Assembly (NCBI GenBank): GCA_964449275.1
Contig: CAYVAM010000026.1
Span: 1-33,227 of the forward strand
Direction of reading: 5' to 3'
DNA length: 33,227 nt
From: JAUVZF01 sp964449275
GTDB taxonomy: Bacteria > Planctomycetota > Phycisphaerae > FEN-1346
The position numbers and the translations under genes were made by a program. Each line of letters begins with the position of its first letter. The first letter of the stretch is position 1. Positions 22,678 to 30,098 of the stretch are shown here, piece after piece. Under the pieces are notes generated by a model. It did not search any database and had not been told where the DNA came from. It was given only the letters and a program-made list of their open reading frames with translations.

Positions 22678-22707
22678 ACCCGTTAGCCGCCCGGCTCGCC
22701 CGGCGCG
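22678..22707 (+). repeat. Degenerate single copy of the hairpin repeat
   Basis: CCCGTTAGCCGCCCGGCTCGC continuing to CCGGCG resembles one unit of the 44-base family (CCCGTTAGCC flank then a short-loop hairpin), with a TC loop and imperfect arms. It lies between PFK and the AICAR formyltransferase gene. The PFK stop at 22649-22651 occurs in GTAGCCCCGT, which matches the unit's opening. Confidence 0.6.
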
Positions 22708-22740
22708 TCATCACGAACCCAAGTTGAAAGGCCGCAACCC

Positions 22741-23916
22741 ATGCCCAACGAAATCCCCCTCCGCTACGGAATGAACCCGCACCAGAAGACCGCTCGCATC
22801 TTCATGCCCGACGGCGACCTGCCGGTCGAGGTCCTATCGGGCGCGCCCGGCTTCATCAATATGTGCGACGCCCTGAACGCCTGGGCCCTCGTCAAGGAAC
22901 TCAAAGGCGCCCTCGGCCTGCCGGCGTCGGCGTCGTTCAAGCACGTCAGCCCGGCCGGGGCCGCCGTCACGGCGCCCCTGTCCGACGCCGAGAAGAAGGC
23001 GTTTTTCGTGGATGACATGGCGGACCTCTCGCCGCCGGCCGTCGCCTACGCCCGGGCACGCGGGGCGGACCGCATGTCGAGTTTCGGCGACTTCGCCGCC
23101 TTCAGCGACACGGTGGACCGGACGGCGGCCGAACTCCTGGCCCGCGAGGTCTCCGACGGCTGCATCGCACCCGCCTACGACGACGACGCCCTCGAGGTCC
23201 TCCGCTCCAAGCGCGGCGGCAAGTACCTCGTCCTGGCGATGGACCCCGACTTCGAACCGCCCGAGACCGAGACACGCATGGTGTACGGCGTCTACCTGGA
23301 ACAAACCCACAACGCTGCCCTCTTCGGCCCCGAACTGTGCAAGAACGTCGTAACCGAGAGAAAGGACTTGCCGGACGAGGCCGTGCGCGACCTGGTTGTC
23401 GGCTCCATTACACTCAAGTATACCCAATCGAACTCGGTGGCCTTCGCCGCAAGCGGCCAGGCCATCGGCATCGGCGCGGGCCAACAGTCGCGGGTCCACT
23501 GCACGCGGCTGGCGGGCTCGAAGGCCGACGTCTGGTGGCTCCGCCAGCACCCCCGCATCCTCGACGCCACGTTCAAGGACGGCCTCTCGCGGGCCGAGAT
23601 GAACAACGCCATCGACCAGTACCTGCTCCAGCGCCCGACGCCGCTCGAGGAGCGGGCGTGGAAAGAAGCCTTCGACCCCGCGCCGAAACCGCTCTCAGCC
23701 CAGGAGCGGGCCGACTGGATCGGGAAGATGGACGGCATCAGCCTCGCCTCCGACGCCTTCTTCCCGTTCCGCGACTCCATCGACCGCGCCGCCCAGTCCG
23801 GCGTCAAGTACGTCGTTCAACCCGGCAACTCCGCCCGCGACGACGTCGTCATTGCGGCTTGCGACGAACACGGCATGGTCATGGCGTTCTCGAACCTGCG
23901 GCTGTTCCACCACTAA
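22741..23916 (+). CDS. Stand-alone AICAR formyltransferase (PurH C-terminal domain)
   Basis: A 391-residue protein corresponding to the formyltransferase domain of PurH, transferring a formyl group from 10-formyl-THF to AICAR in the penultimate step of IMP synthesis. LRYGMNPHQ at 7-15 is the domain's N-terminal signature, and FKHVSPAGAAV at 66-76 carries the catalytic Lys67-His68 pair. GIGAGQQSRVHCTRLAG and the C-terminal YVVQPGNSARDDVVI are typical. The IMP cyclohydrolase domain that normally precedes it (about 190 residues) is missing, so a separate cyclohydrolase must exist elsewhere. Such short forms are known in other phyla. AAAGG lies nine bases before the ATG. Confidence 0.9.
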   Translation: MPNEIPLRYGMNPHQKTARIFMPDGDLPVEVLSGAPGFINMCDALNAWALVKELKGALGLPASASFKHVSPAGAAVTAPLSDAEKKAFFVDDMADLSPPAVAYARARGADRMSSFGDFAAFSDTVDRTAAELLAREVSDGCIAPAYDDDALEVLRSKRGGKYLVLAMDPDFEPPETETRMVYGVYLEQTHNAALFGPELCKNVVTERKDLPDEAVRDLVVGSITLKYTQSNSVAFAASGQAIGIGAGQQSRVHCTRLAGSKADVWWLRQHPRILDATFKDGLSRAEMNNAIDQYLLQRPTPLEERAWKEAFDPAPKPLSAQERADWIGKMDGISLASDAFFPFRDSIDRAAQSGVKYVVQPGNSARDDVVIAACDEHGMVMAFSNLRLFHH

Positions 23917-23929
23917 CGCGAACGTGCCC

Positions 23930-23955
23930 GTAGGCCGCGGCGCGCCGCGGCCTAC
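23930..23955. repeat. 26-base perfect palindrome
   Basis: Two 13-base halves starting GTAGGCCGCGGCG are exact reverse complements with no spacer, just after the AICAR formyltransferase stop. As RNA it would form a strong hairpin, a possible terminator without a T-run. A related imperfect string (GCCGCGGCACGCCACGGCC) occurs near 25117-25135. Confidence 0.85.
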
Positions 23956-23974
23956 AACTCAAAGGCGCGCGACA

Positions 23975-24000
23975 GTTAGCCGCCGGGCTTGCCCGGCGGG
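23975..24000 (+). repeat. Solo copy of the REP-like hairpin
   Basis: GTTAGC followed by CGCCGGGC-TT-GCCCGGCG (stem 23981-23998) is identical in its hairpin to the units of the tyrA-purL array, here as a single copy 28 bases before the ATG of the 2-hydroxyacid dehydrogenase. Confidence 0.88.
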
Positions 24001-24027
24001 CCTCACCATGGCATAGGGGGCCGCACC

Positions 24028-24951
24028 ATGAAAAAAGTCCTCGTCACCCCCCGCTCCCTCACCCGGTCGGGCCACCCTGCCCTAGAGAGGCTTACCGAAG
24101 CAGGTTGCGAGGTCATCTTCTCCACGCCGGGCGTCCAGCCGGACGAGGCCCAACTCCTTGCGAAACTCCCGGGCTGCGCGGGGTACCTCGCCGGCGTCGA
24201 GAAAGTGTCCGCCCGCGTCCTGGAGGCCGCCGCGGGAGCCCTGAAGGCCATCGCCCGCAACGGCGTCGGCATGGACAACGTTGACCTGGAGGCCGCGCGG
24301 CGGTTGGGCATCCCCGTCCTGCCCGCCGTCGGCGCGAACTCGCGCGGCGTGGCAGAACTGGCGATTGCCCTGCTCCTGGCCCAGGCCCGGGCGATTCCGT
24401 TCAGCGACGCGCATCTGAAGGCCGCCGACTGGCAGCGTCGCAAAGGCGTCGAACTCGAAGGCAAGGTCCTGGGGCTCGTGGGCTGCGGGCGGATCGGCAC
24501 GCAGGTGGCCCGGATGGCCTGCGGCCTCGGCATGGACGTGATCGCCCACGACCCCTATCCCGCGGCGGCGCCGCCCGAGGAGGTCCGCCTGGCGCCGCTG
24601 GAGGACGTGCTGGCGGCGGGCGATTTTATCAGCCTCCACTGCCCGGCGCAGGAAGGCGGGGTACCACTCATCGACGCCCGGGTGTTGGGGACCATGAAGC
24701 GCGGCGCCTACCTTATTAACACCGCCCGTGCGAGTCTCCTGGACAGACGGGCGGTCCTGGCGGCCCTGGACGACGGTCGCCTGGCCGGCCTGGCCATCGA
24801 CGTGTTCGAGAATGAGCCGCCCGGAGACGACCCCCTCATCCTCCATCCGAAGGTCATCGCCACGCCGCACATCGGCGGCTACACGACCGAGAGCGTTGAC
24901 CGCGCGGTCGGGGCGGCGGTGGATAGCCTGCTGGAAGCGCTGGGCGAATGA
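24028..24951 (+). CDS. D-2-hydroxyacid dehydrogenase (phosphoglycerate dehydrogenase-like)
   Basis: A 307-residue NAD-dependent D-2-hydroxyacid dehydrogenase. The nucleotide loop GCGRIG is at 152-157. The catalytic residues are Arg234 (NTARAS), Glu263 (FENEPPGDD) and His281 (TPHIGGYTTES). The N-terminal substrate domain includes NGVGMDNVDLEAA. It lacks the C-terminal ACT domain of long SerA enzymes, so it may be a short phosphoglycerate dehydrogenase or act on another hydroxyacid; sequence alone does not decide. The ATG at 24028 has AGGGGG eight bases upstream. It converges on the HAD gene across 182 bases that hold two terminator-like hairpins. Confidence 0.88.
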   Translation: MKKVLVTPRSLTRSGHPALERLTEAGCEVIFSTPGVQPDEAQLLAKLPGCAGYLAGVEKVSARVLEAAAGALKAIARNGVGMDNVDLEAARRLGIPVLPAVGANSRGVAELAIALLLAQARAIPFSDAHLKAADWQRRKGVELEGKVLGLVGCGRIGTQVARMACGLGMDVIAHDPYPAAAPPEEVRLAPLEDVLAAGDFISLHCPAQEGGVPLIDARVLGTMKRGAYLINTARASLLDRRAVLAALDDGRLAGLAIDVFENEPPGDDPLILHPKVIATPHIGGYTTESVDRAVGAAVDSLLEALGE

Positions 24952-25012
24952 GGCGCACGTCAGGCACCTGTGCCGTCCATGTCTCGCGAAAAAAGAGGCC
25001 GACGTCCCCGAG

Positions 25013-25032
25013 CCCGACGCGGAAGCGTCGGG
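25013..25032. terminator. Hairpin with GGAA tetraloop between convergent genes
   Basis: CCCGACGC-GGAA-GCGTCGGG is a perfect eight-pair stem closed by a GNRA-type loop, 61 bases after the dehydrogenase stop. There is no T-run on either side, so its terminator role is inferred from position and strength. Confidence 0.55.
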
Positions 25033-25081
25033 GAACGTCGTCATGGCCGTGGCATACACATCGCGCGCCGCGGCTGAACCC

Positions 25082-25101
25082 CCGGACGCTCCCGCGTCCG
25101 G
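25082..25101. terminator. Second hairpin between convergent genes
   Basis: CCGGACGC-TCCC-GCGTCCGG, another perfect eight-pair stem, 33 bases beyond the end of the minus-strand HAD gene. Together with 25013-25032 it probably ends transcription from both sides. No T-run is present. Confidence 0.55.
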
Positions 25102-25133
25102 CTCGACAGATCCAAGCCGCGGCACGCCACGGC

Positions 25134-26030
25134 CTACGTTTGCCACGGCGGCGTTTCGGGCAGGAGTTTGTCGAACTCGGCGATCAGTTCCGCTTCGTAC
25201 GCGGCGGTGTACTCGCCCGCGAGAAACTTCGGCCCGGCTTCCTGGTAGAACCGCTCCCAACTCTCCTCTTCGTGGCCGGGATTGACGGGGAAGAACATGG
25301 CGTCGTTGGCCTTGGCGGCCTTCATGTCGCCGGGGGCGTCGCCGATCATCAGGATCTTTTCGGGCGGGTACTTGCCGCCGGCCGTCAGCGCGAGGTGTTC
25401 CGACTTCTTGCCCAGTTCCTGGCCGGCGATGACCGCCATGTGATCGGCGATGCCGTGCTCCTTCCATTCGCGCTCCAGGGCCTCGCACGGCGTGGCTGAG
25501 ACGACCATCATGTCGGCCTTCCCCGAGAGCAGTTCCAGGCTCTCTGGCACGCCGGGAAACGGCGGGATGCCCTTGACGACCTTCGCGACCGTCTCGTTGA
25601 TGGTGGCCGACCAGTCCAGGCACCGCGCCAGTTCCGCGTTGCCGGTGGCCTCGACTTCCGCTTCCAGCGCCGGGTTGCCGAGTTTCGTCTCGCGCCCGAT
25701 CCAGGCCTTCAGTTCAGCCATGTCGGGTACGGCGACGCCCCGGCGCCGGACCTCGGGACGCTCGCGAATGAAGTCCATAGCGTACTGAAGGGCCAGGAAA
25801 CGGTTACAGCCCCGGGTCTTCGAGTAGAGGTTGACGAAGAGCCAGACCTCGCGGGCGTACTTCGAGACGGCCATCAGGTCCCACTTCCAGATGGTGGTCG
25901 GGCAGAAAACCTCCTTCTGCTTCGGCTCCATCGTGTCGAAGGCGCAGCCGTCGGAATCGATGCCGACGAAGTATTCGCAGGTCGGCTCGAAGTCTCGCAT
26001 GACCTTCTGGGGATCGTTTGCCGCCACCAC
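25134..26030 (-). CDS. HAD-superfamily hydrolase
   Basis: A 298-residue haloacid-dehalogenase-type hydrolase, probably a phosphatase. Motif I is GIDSDGCAFD with Asp25 (nucleophile) and Asp27, motif II is VVSATP near 184, motif III Lys is in GKKSEH, and motif IV is MIGDAPGD. A large helical cap lies between motifs I and II (about residues 35-165), including TIWKWDLMAVSKYAREVWLF. The substrate is unknown. The start is GTG at 26030 with AAGGAG four to five bases upstream; the adjacent GTG at 26027 gives better spacing. It is divergent from the SDR gene and probably co-regulated with it. Confidence 0.88.
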   Translation of the reverse strand: MVAANDPQKVMRDFEPTCEYFVGIDSDGCAFDTMEPKQKEVFCPTTIWKWDLMAVSKYAREVWLFVNLYSKTRGCNRFLALQYAMDFIRERPEVRRRGVAVPDMAELKAWIGRETKLGNPALEAEVEATGNAELARCLDWSATINETVAKVVKGIPPFPGVPESLELLSGKADMMVVSATPCEALEREWKEHGIADHMAVIAGQELGKKSEHLALTAGGKYPPEKILMIGDAPGDMKAAKANDAMFFPVNPGHEEESWERFYQEAGPKFLAGEYTAAYEAELIAEFDKLLPETPPWQT

Positions 26031-26074
26031 ACATCTCCTTTTCTGGCGTCAGGTTGGCCTGAATGTGCGCGGGT

Positions 26075-26102
26075 ATGCTACCAGCGCGGCCCCCGGATGC
26101 AA
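26075..26102 (-). promoter_or_regulatory. Promoter of the HAD gene
   Basis: On the minus strand TTGCAT (26102-26097), a 16-base spacer, and TAGCAT (26080-26075). The -35 box lies in one arm of the inverted repeat 26096-26134. Transcription would start near 26068, about 38 bases before the GTG. Confidence 0.55.
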
Positions 26103-26134
26103 GGGTTTTGGAGACGCGCGGAAACCCTTGCATC
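26096..26134. promoter_or_regulatory. Inverted repeat shared by two divergent promoters (candidate operator)
   Basis: GATGCAAGGGTTT (26096-26108) and its exact reverse complement AAACCCTTGCATC (26122-26134) are separated by 13 bases. The outward-facing TTGCAT in each arm serves as the -35 box of a promoter pointing away from the centre. One dimeric regulator could bind here and control both the HAD and SDR genes. Confidence 0.75.
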
Positions 26135-26155
26135 GCCGGCCGACCGCTGTACACT
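26128..26155 (+). promoter_or_regulatory. Promoter of the SDR gene
   Basis: TTGCAT (26128-26133), a 16-base spacer, and TACACT (26150-26155), the same -10 box as in the S10 operon promoter. Transcription would start near 26162, giving a leader of about 157 bases that contains the hairpin repeat at 26193-26280. Confidence 0.65.
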
Positions 26156-26192
26156 GCGTGCTTTCCTGAGACTCGGTAAGCGAAGGAGTGAT

Positions 26193-26280
26193 CGGGTGGC
26201 ATGGCCACCCGTGGTTGGGTGGCCATGTGCACAGGTGCTATGCACACCTCATGGCCACGCAAGCGTGGCCATGCCACCCG
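26193..26280 (+). repeat. Double-hairpin element with four CATGGCCAC arms
   Basis: Two adjacent hairpins: CATGGCCACCC-GTGGTT-GGGTGGCCATG (26200-26227) and CATGGCCACGC-AA-GCGTGGCCATG (26250-26273), each with 11 perfect pairs. The outer ends (26193-26208 and 26265-26280) are also a perfect 16-base inverted repeat, so the element can fold as two hairpins or one long stem. A 22-base centre with GTGCA/TGCAC separates them. It lies in the SDR leader and looks like a dispersed intergenic repeat. Confidence 0.9.
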
Positions 26281-26318
26281 CCCGCGCACGAACCTGCCAG
26301 CGCAAAGGAGACGCGACG

Positions 26319-27104
26319 ATGGCGATTGCAGCGTATTTGACGCAGATGTTCGGCCTGGACGGCAAGCGTGCGGCCGTCATCGGCGGCGGAGGCGTTCTGG
26401 CGGGGGCGATGTCGAGCGCGCTGGCCGGCGCCGGCGCCAAGGTTGCCGTCCTGGACCTCAACCTCGACGCCGCTCAGACGAAGGCCGATGAGATCCAGGC
26501 ATCCGGCAGCGAGGCGATGGCCATCCAGGTCGACGTCGCCAGCCGCAGCGACCTCGAAACCGCCTGCCGCCGCATCGACGAGGCCTGGGGCGGCGCCGAC
26601 ATTCTTATCAACGCCCCCGGCGTCAACTCCGGCACACCGTTCTTCGAGATCACCGACAAGGAGTGGGAGAAACTCATCGCCGTGGACTTGAAGGGCGTGT
26701 TCCTCGCGTGCCAGGTCTTCGGCCGTGGAATGGTCGAGCGTAAATCGGGGAGCATCATCAATATCTCGAGCGCATCGAGCGGCCCGCCGCTCTCCAGGGT
26801 CTTTACGTACGGTGTGGCCAAAGGCGGCGTGAACCAAATCACGCAGTTTCTGGCCCGCGAATGGGCCGAAGACGGCGTCCGCGTCAACGCGCTCGTGCCC
26901 GGCTTCTTCCCCGCCGAGCAGAACCGCAAACTCCTGACCCCCGAGCGCACCGCCAAGATCATGGCCCACACGCCGATGAAACGGTTCGGCGAGGCCGAGG
27001 AACTCCTCGGCGCGGTGCTCTGGCTGGCCAGCGACAAGGCCTCCGGGTTCGTCACGGGGACGCTCGTCCGCGTGGACGGCGGATTCGCGGCCATGACCAT
27101 CTGA
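26319..27104 (+). CDS. SDR-family oxidoreductase (sugar-acid dehydrogenase-like)
   Basis: A 261-residue classical short-chain dehydrogenase/reductase. The cofactor loop is a variant, IGGGGVLAGAM (21-31), in place of TGxxxGIG. Asp46 after the second strand suggests NAD(H). NAPG at 98-101 replaces NNAG. The catalytic Ser is in the SIINISSAS block, with Tyr164 and Lys168 in YGVAK. The C-terminus ends in DGGFAAMTI as in many family members. The pattern resembles SDRs annotated as D-mannonate or fructuronate oxidoreductases, which is inference. The ATG at 26319 has AAAGGAG about eight bases upstream. It is expressed divergently from the HAD gene. Confidence 0.88.
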   Translation: MAIAAYLTQMFGLDGKRAAVIGGGGVLAGAMSSALAGAGAKVAVLDLNLDAAQTKADEIQASGSEAMAIQVDVASRSDLETACRRIDEAWGGADILINAPGVNSGTPFFEITDKEWEKLIAVDLKGVFLACQVFGRGMVERKSGSIINISSASSGPPLSRVFTYGVAKGGVNQITQFLAREWAEDGVRVNALVPGFFPAEQNRKLLTPERTAKIMAHTPMKRFGEAEELLGAVLWLASDKASGFVTGTLVRVDGGFAAMTI

Positions 27105-27214
27105 CGGTTCCAGGCCCGGGGCCACAGAAAAAGCGCGGCAAGCACCTTGCCTGCTGCGCTTGTTCCTCGCTTCCCGCAACAGCCGCACAGGCTGCTCGGC
27201 CGTGGGGCTGATGA

Positions 27215-28168
27215 TTACCAGCCCCAAATGCTTCGGTACGCCGGCACGATGAACGCCTCGGCCAGTTGCTCGTAGGCGGCGGCGCGATCGTTGCTCTCGG
27301 TGCGGAACGAATCTCCCTCGAGCCACTCGCCCGAGCCGGTCACGTGGAACAGGGCCGTCTGGAACTCCTTCTCTGCCGCACCCATGTCCTTGCACAACTG
27401 GTGGGTCTGCTTGACATCCTTTTTCTCGACGTTCGTGAACGACCAGGGGTTCTGGAACTTCTTTTTTTGCTGGTAGCCTTGGAGTTTCTTCTGAAGGACG
27501 ACGGTCACCTGGGCGTGAATCTTTGCCAGGCGCTGGGCGGCCATCTTGCCCACGGCCCGGGCATCGTCTGGCGGCGTGTTGGGGCCGAGAAGGAAGATCT
27601 CCCGGGCCTCGCCCGCCGCCAGCCGGAACACATTCATCACGTCCTGCGGCGTGCGCGTGCGCCGCAGTTGCGTGCCCCTCGACTTCAACCTCGTGCATCG
27701 CGACTTGGCGAGCAGCGCGAGCGCGGCGTCCAGGGCCTCGTCGTCGGAGAGTTTCTTCGCCTGCGTGCCCGGGGCAGGCTTGACCGTGCCGCCGCCCTTG
27801 TAGATCCCGTTCTGCGAGCCGGCGATCACGTCCGCAATGGCGGTGAACCGGATGTAGTCGTCGGACGACTTGTCGAAACGATCCCGCAGCCCGCGGTAGG
27901 CGCCGATGGCGCCGCGCCAGTCGCCTTTCTTTCTCAACGCCTCGGCGATGACCCGCATCGCCTCGGTCTTCGAGTTCTCGTCCTTGGTGGTCTTGACGAA
28001 CGCCCTGGCAGCCTTGACGGCCTCGTCCGTGTTGCCGGCCATCATCTGTGCCTGAATCTCGGCGACGCGCTGGGCATCATCCGGGATGCCAAGTTCCCCT
28101 GCCGCTGCCGGCAGGGCGCCTCCCGCACAAAGGACCAGAACCACCACGATAGGGCTTACCCGCCGCAT
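27215..28168 (-). CDS. Secreted helical protein of unknown function, paralogue of the upstream gene
   Basis: A 317-residue protein with a clear signal peptide (MRRVSPIVVVLVLCAGGALP then AAAGE) and a mainly helical body. Residues about 35-110 contain a tetratricopeptide-like pair: MMAGNTDEAVKAARAF, KTEAMRVIAEALRKKGDWRGAI and YRGLRDRFDKSSDDYI. A basic middle section and a conserved-looking C-terminus (QLAEAFIVPAYRSIWGW) follow. I do not recognise the family. The start at 28168 is chosen for the GAGGAGG site and signal peptide. The first third is clearly related to the neighbouring gene at 28394-29019 (shared ALRKKxDW, YxxLRDRF, KxSDxY), so these are tandem paralogues. Confidence 0.75.
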   Translation of the reverse strand: MRRVSPIVVVLVLCAGGALPAAAGELGIPDDAQRVAEIQAQMMAGNTDEAVKAARAFVKTTKDENSKTEAMRVIAEALRKKGDWRGAIGAYRGLRDRFDKSSDDYIRFTAIADVIAGSQNGIYKGGGTVKPAPGTQAKKLSDDEALDAALALLAKSRCTRLKSRGTQLRRTRTPQDVMNVFRLAAGEAREIFLLGPNTPPDDARAVGKMAAQRLAKIHAQVTVVLQKKLQGYQQKKKFQNPWSFTNVEKKDVKQTHQLCKDMGAAEKEFQTALFHVTGSGEWLEGDSFRTESNDRAAAYEQLAEAFIVPAYRSIWGW

Positions 28169-28297
28169 GGTTTCCTCCTCCACAGACCGCAGCGAGTTGG
28201 GAGCCGGAATCGGCGCTGCCCGCCGCTCTCGTCTTGCCGCGTCCCGAACTGATGTGGCAAACGGCTTCCCCGACTTGGACGCGGCTAAACCCCGTCG

Positions 28298-28322
28298 GGT
28301 TCCGCCACAATTCACCGGAACC
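28298..28322 (-). other. Small hairpin between the two paralogues
   Basis: GGTTCCG (28298-28304) pairs with CGGAACC (28316-28322) across 11 bases. The region 28169-28393 otherwise shows only the ribosome-binding site of the downstream gene. The role is unknown. Confidence 0.35.
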
Positions 28323-28393
28323 ATCCCATGCCACTTGCGGCCGGCCGGCATCGTCTCCGACCCGTCGCGCTGCCCGAACACGCTGCCCTTCCG

Positions 28394-29019
28394 CTACGGC
28401 AGACCCCTTCCGCCCGCGCCGCCCGAGCCTTTCCAACCCGGGCTGCCCCACCTACTGCCGCTGCCACCACGGCCGGACAGTTTGGGCGGCACGAATTTCT
28501 TGACGAGTTGCTCAAAGGTCTCGCGCCGCGAAGCGCTGTCGGCTTTGAGTTTCTCGCCTTCGGGCCAGGATTGGGGGTTGATTCGCTGTCACGAGCGACC
28601 GCCTGCCCATACACGCCCCTCGGGGAGACCCGCAGAATCTCGGCCATGGCGTGATACTTGAAGTATTCGTCGGACCCTTTGGGGAAGCGATCGCGCAACA
28701 TGATGTAGGCCGAGCAGGCGCGTTTCCAGTCCTTCTTCTTCCGCAGGGAATCGGCCACCACGCGGCCCGCTTCGGCCCGGAGTTTGTCGTCTTTTGTAAT
28801 CCGCTGAAACGTTGTGGCGGCCGCGATGACCTCGTCGTACTTGCCCGCCGCGTAGGCCGCCTTAATCGCACTCACCTTCTGCTGTTCATCTGCGTTGTCG
28901 GGAGCCGGTTCGGTCGTCTTGGTGGAATTGACGATGCCGCGGCCGGCCGCGACCGCACCGCGTTCCGCCGACACGCTCGCCAGAAGAACCAACGCCGACA
29001 TGAGCCAGCCAGATCGCAT
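28394..29019 (-). pseudogene. Secreted helical protein, reading frame broken by one base in a C-run
   Basis: The first part encodes a signal peptide (MRSGWLMSALVLLASVSA) and a tetratricopeptide-like region (AAGKYDEVIAAATTFQ, VVADSLRKKKDWKRA, YIMLRDRFPKGSDEYFKYH) homologous to the next gene. After about 28578 the original frame becomes Arg/Pro-rich and unlike protein. If one C is added to the CCCCC at 28577-28573, the frame reads STPQSWPEGEKLKADSASRR then ETFEQLVKKFVPPKLSGRGG and ends in a Gly/Ser-rich tail at a TAG (28396-28394). The corrected protein is about 208 residues. This could be a true mutation or a base-calling error. The start at 29019 has GGGGG upstream; 29031 is the alternative. 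Confidence 0.75.
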
Positions 29020-29138
29020 CGCTACCCCCATGACAGCGACCGGGGCACAAACAAACCATCACCTTATACGACTCTTATCCTACAAATATTCCCGGCTTTC
29101 CGCAACACTGAATTCTCGCGAGTCTCGCGCGGGCGAAC

Positions 29139-30062
29139 TCAGCGCACGACCTTGCCTTCTTCGAGGTCGGCCTCGTCGGCTTTCGGCTTGGCCTGGCCGG
29201 CCTCGGGAGCAACTTCCACGACGCGGACGTTGTCGAACCAGTACGTCGCCGCCGGCCAGAACGGGTAGAGCATGATGCGAATGTACCGGACGTTCTCGGT
29301 GATGTCGCGGCTGTTGGGGTGGCGCGGCTTGGTGTGGGTGTACGTCTGCCACTGGTCGGACCCTCCGGCGGCGAACTTCGTGGTGTACAGGTAGCGCAGG
29401 CGATACTTGATGGGCCGCCCGTTCTTGTCTGTCAGCGGGTCGCCGCGCGCCCGCCGGAACTGTTCCTGCACGGCGGGTTCTTCGTCGCCGAAACTGATGG
29501 GTACCTTCTTCTCGTAACCGCGCATGAACACCAGGCACCCCGGCCCTTTGACATCAACATACACCTTATAGGCACCGCCTTTTTTGATCTCGATGAAGTC
29601 CGACCAGTACCACCCGCCGTCCAGGCCTCCGATGGTGTCGTACTTGGCGCCCGAAGTCGGCGTCTTCTTCGGCGCCTGCGACAGCGGTTTGCCGCGAACG
29701 AACCGCTCGACCCACCACCGGTACGCCTGCTTCTGATACACGTCGGTGTCGATTTTGATGACCTTGCCGCGCTCCGGCGCACCGGGATCGGTGGTCCAGA
29801 AGAACACCAGGTCGTCCACCTGCTGCCAGTGAGCCGGGTGGGTGCCGTCGGCGAAAGGCGTCTCGAAATCGCCATTCTGAAGGAGGCTGGCTTTCGGATC
29901 CGGCGCCTGGTCCTTTTCGATGGGCTTCTCGGCGGCGGGGACGGGGCGAGGCGGACGCCCGCTGCGGGCCGCGCCGAACAGCGGCGCCGGCGCAGCCGTC
30001 ACGAGCGCCAACGTGGCGGCGGTCAGCGCCGCGCGAAAACGGAACACAGCCGCTATCGCCAT
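29139..30062 (-). CDS. Secreted protein with a carbohydrate-binding-like beta domain
   Basis: A 307-residue protein with an N-terminal signal sequence (RFRAALTAATLALVTAAPAP) and a proline-rich linker. The body begins with LLQNGDFETPFADGTHPAHW, the NGDFE opening common to carbohydrate-binding-type jelly-roll domains. It ends with YIRIMLYPFWPAATYWFDNVRVVEV, the usual last strands of such domains. Aromatic residues are abundant (WWVERF, GGWYWSDF). The acidic/lysine tail follows. The ligand is unknown. The start is an ATG at 30062 with GGAG about nine bases upstream. It is in the same direction as the PA14/PKD protein gene but separated by 166 bases of hairpin-rich sequence. Confidence 0.7.
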   Translation of the reverse strand: MAIAAVFRFRAALTAATLALVTAAPAPLFGAARSGRPPRPVPAAEKPIEKDQAPDPKASLLQNGDFETPFADGTHPAHWQQVDDLVFFWTTDPGAPERGKVIKIDTDVYQKQAYRWWVERFVRGKPLSQAPKKTPTSGAKYDTIGGLDGGWYWSDFIEIKKGGAYKVYVDVKGPGCLVFMRGYEKKVPISFGDEEPAVQEQFRRARGDPLTDKNGRPIKYRLRYLYTTKFAAGGSDQWQTYTHTKPRHPNSRDITENVRYIRIMLYPFWPAATYWFDNVRVVEVAPEAGQAKPKADEADLEEGKVVR

Positions 30063-30098
30063 ATCATCTCTCCGTCATAGTAGTACAAGGCTACTTTG

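Noticed and set aside
28573..28577. Programmed -1 ribosomal frameshifting at the C-run
   Set aside because: The slip site is not a standard X-XXY-YYZ heptamer and no clear downstream pseudoknot is seen; a one-base deletion or base-calling error is simpler.
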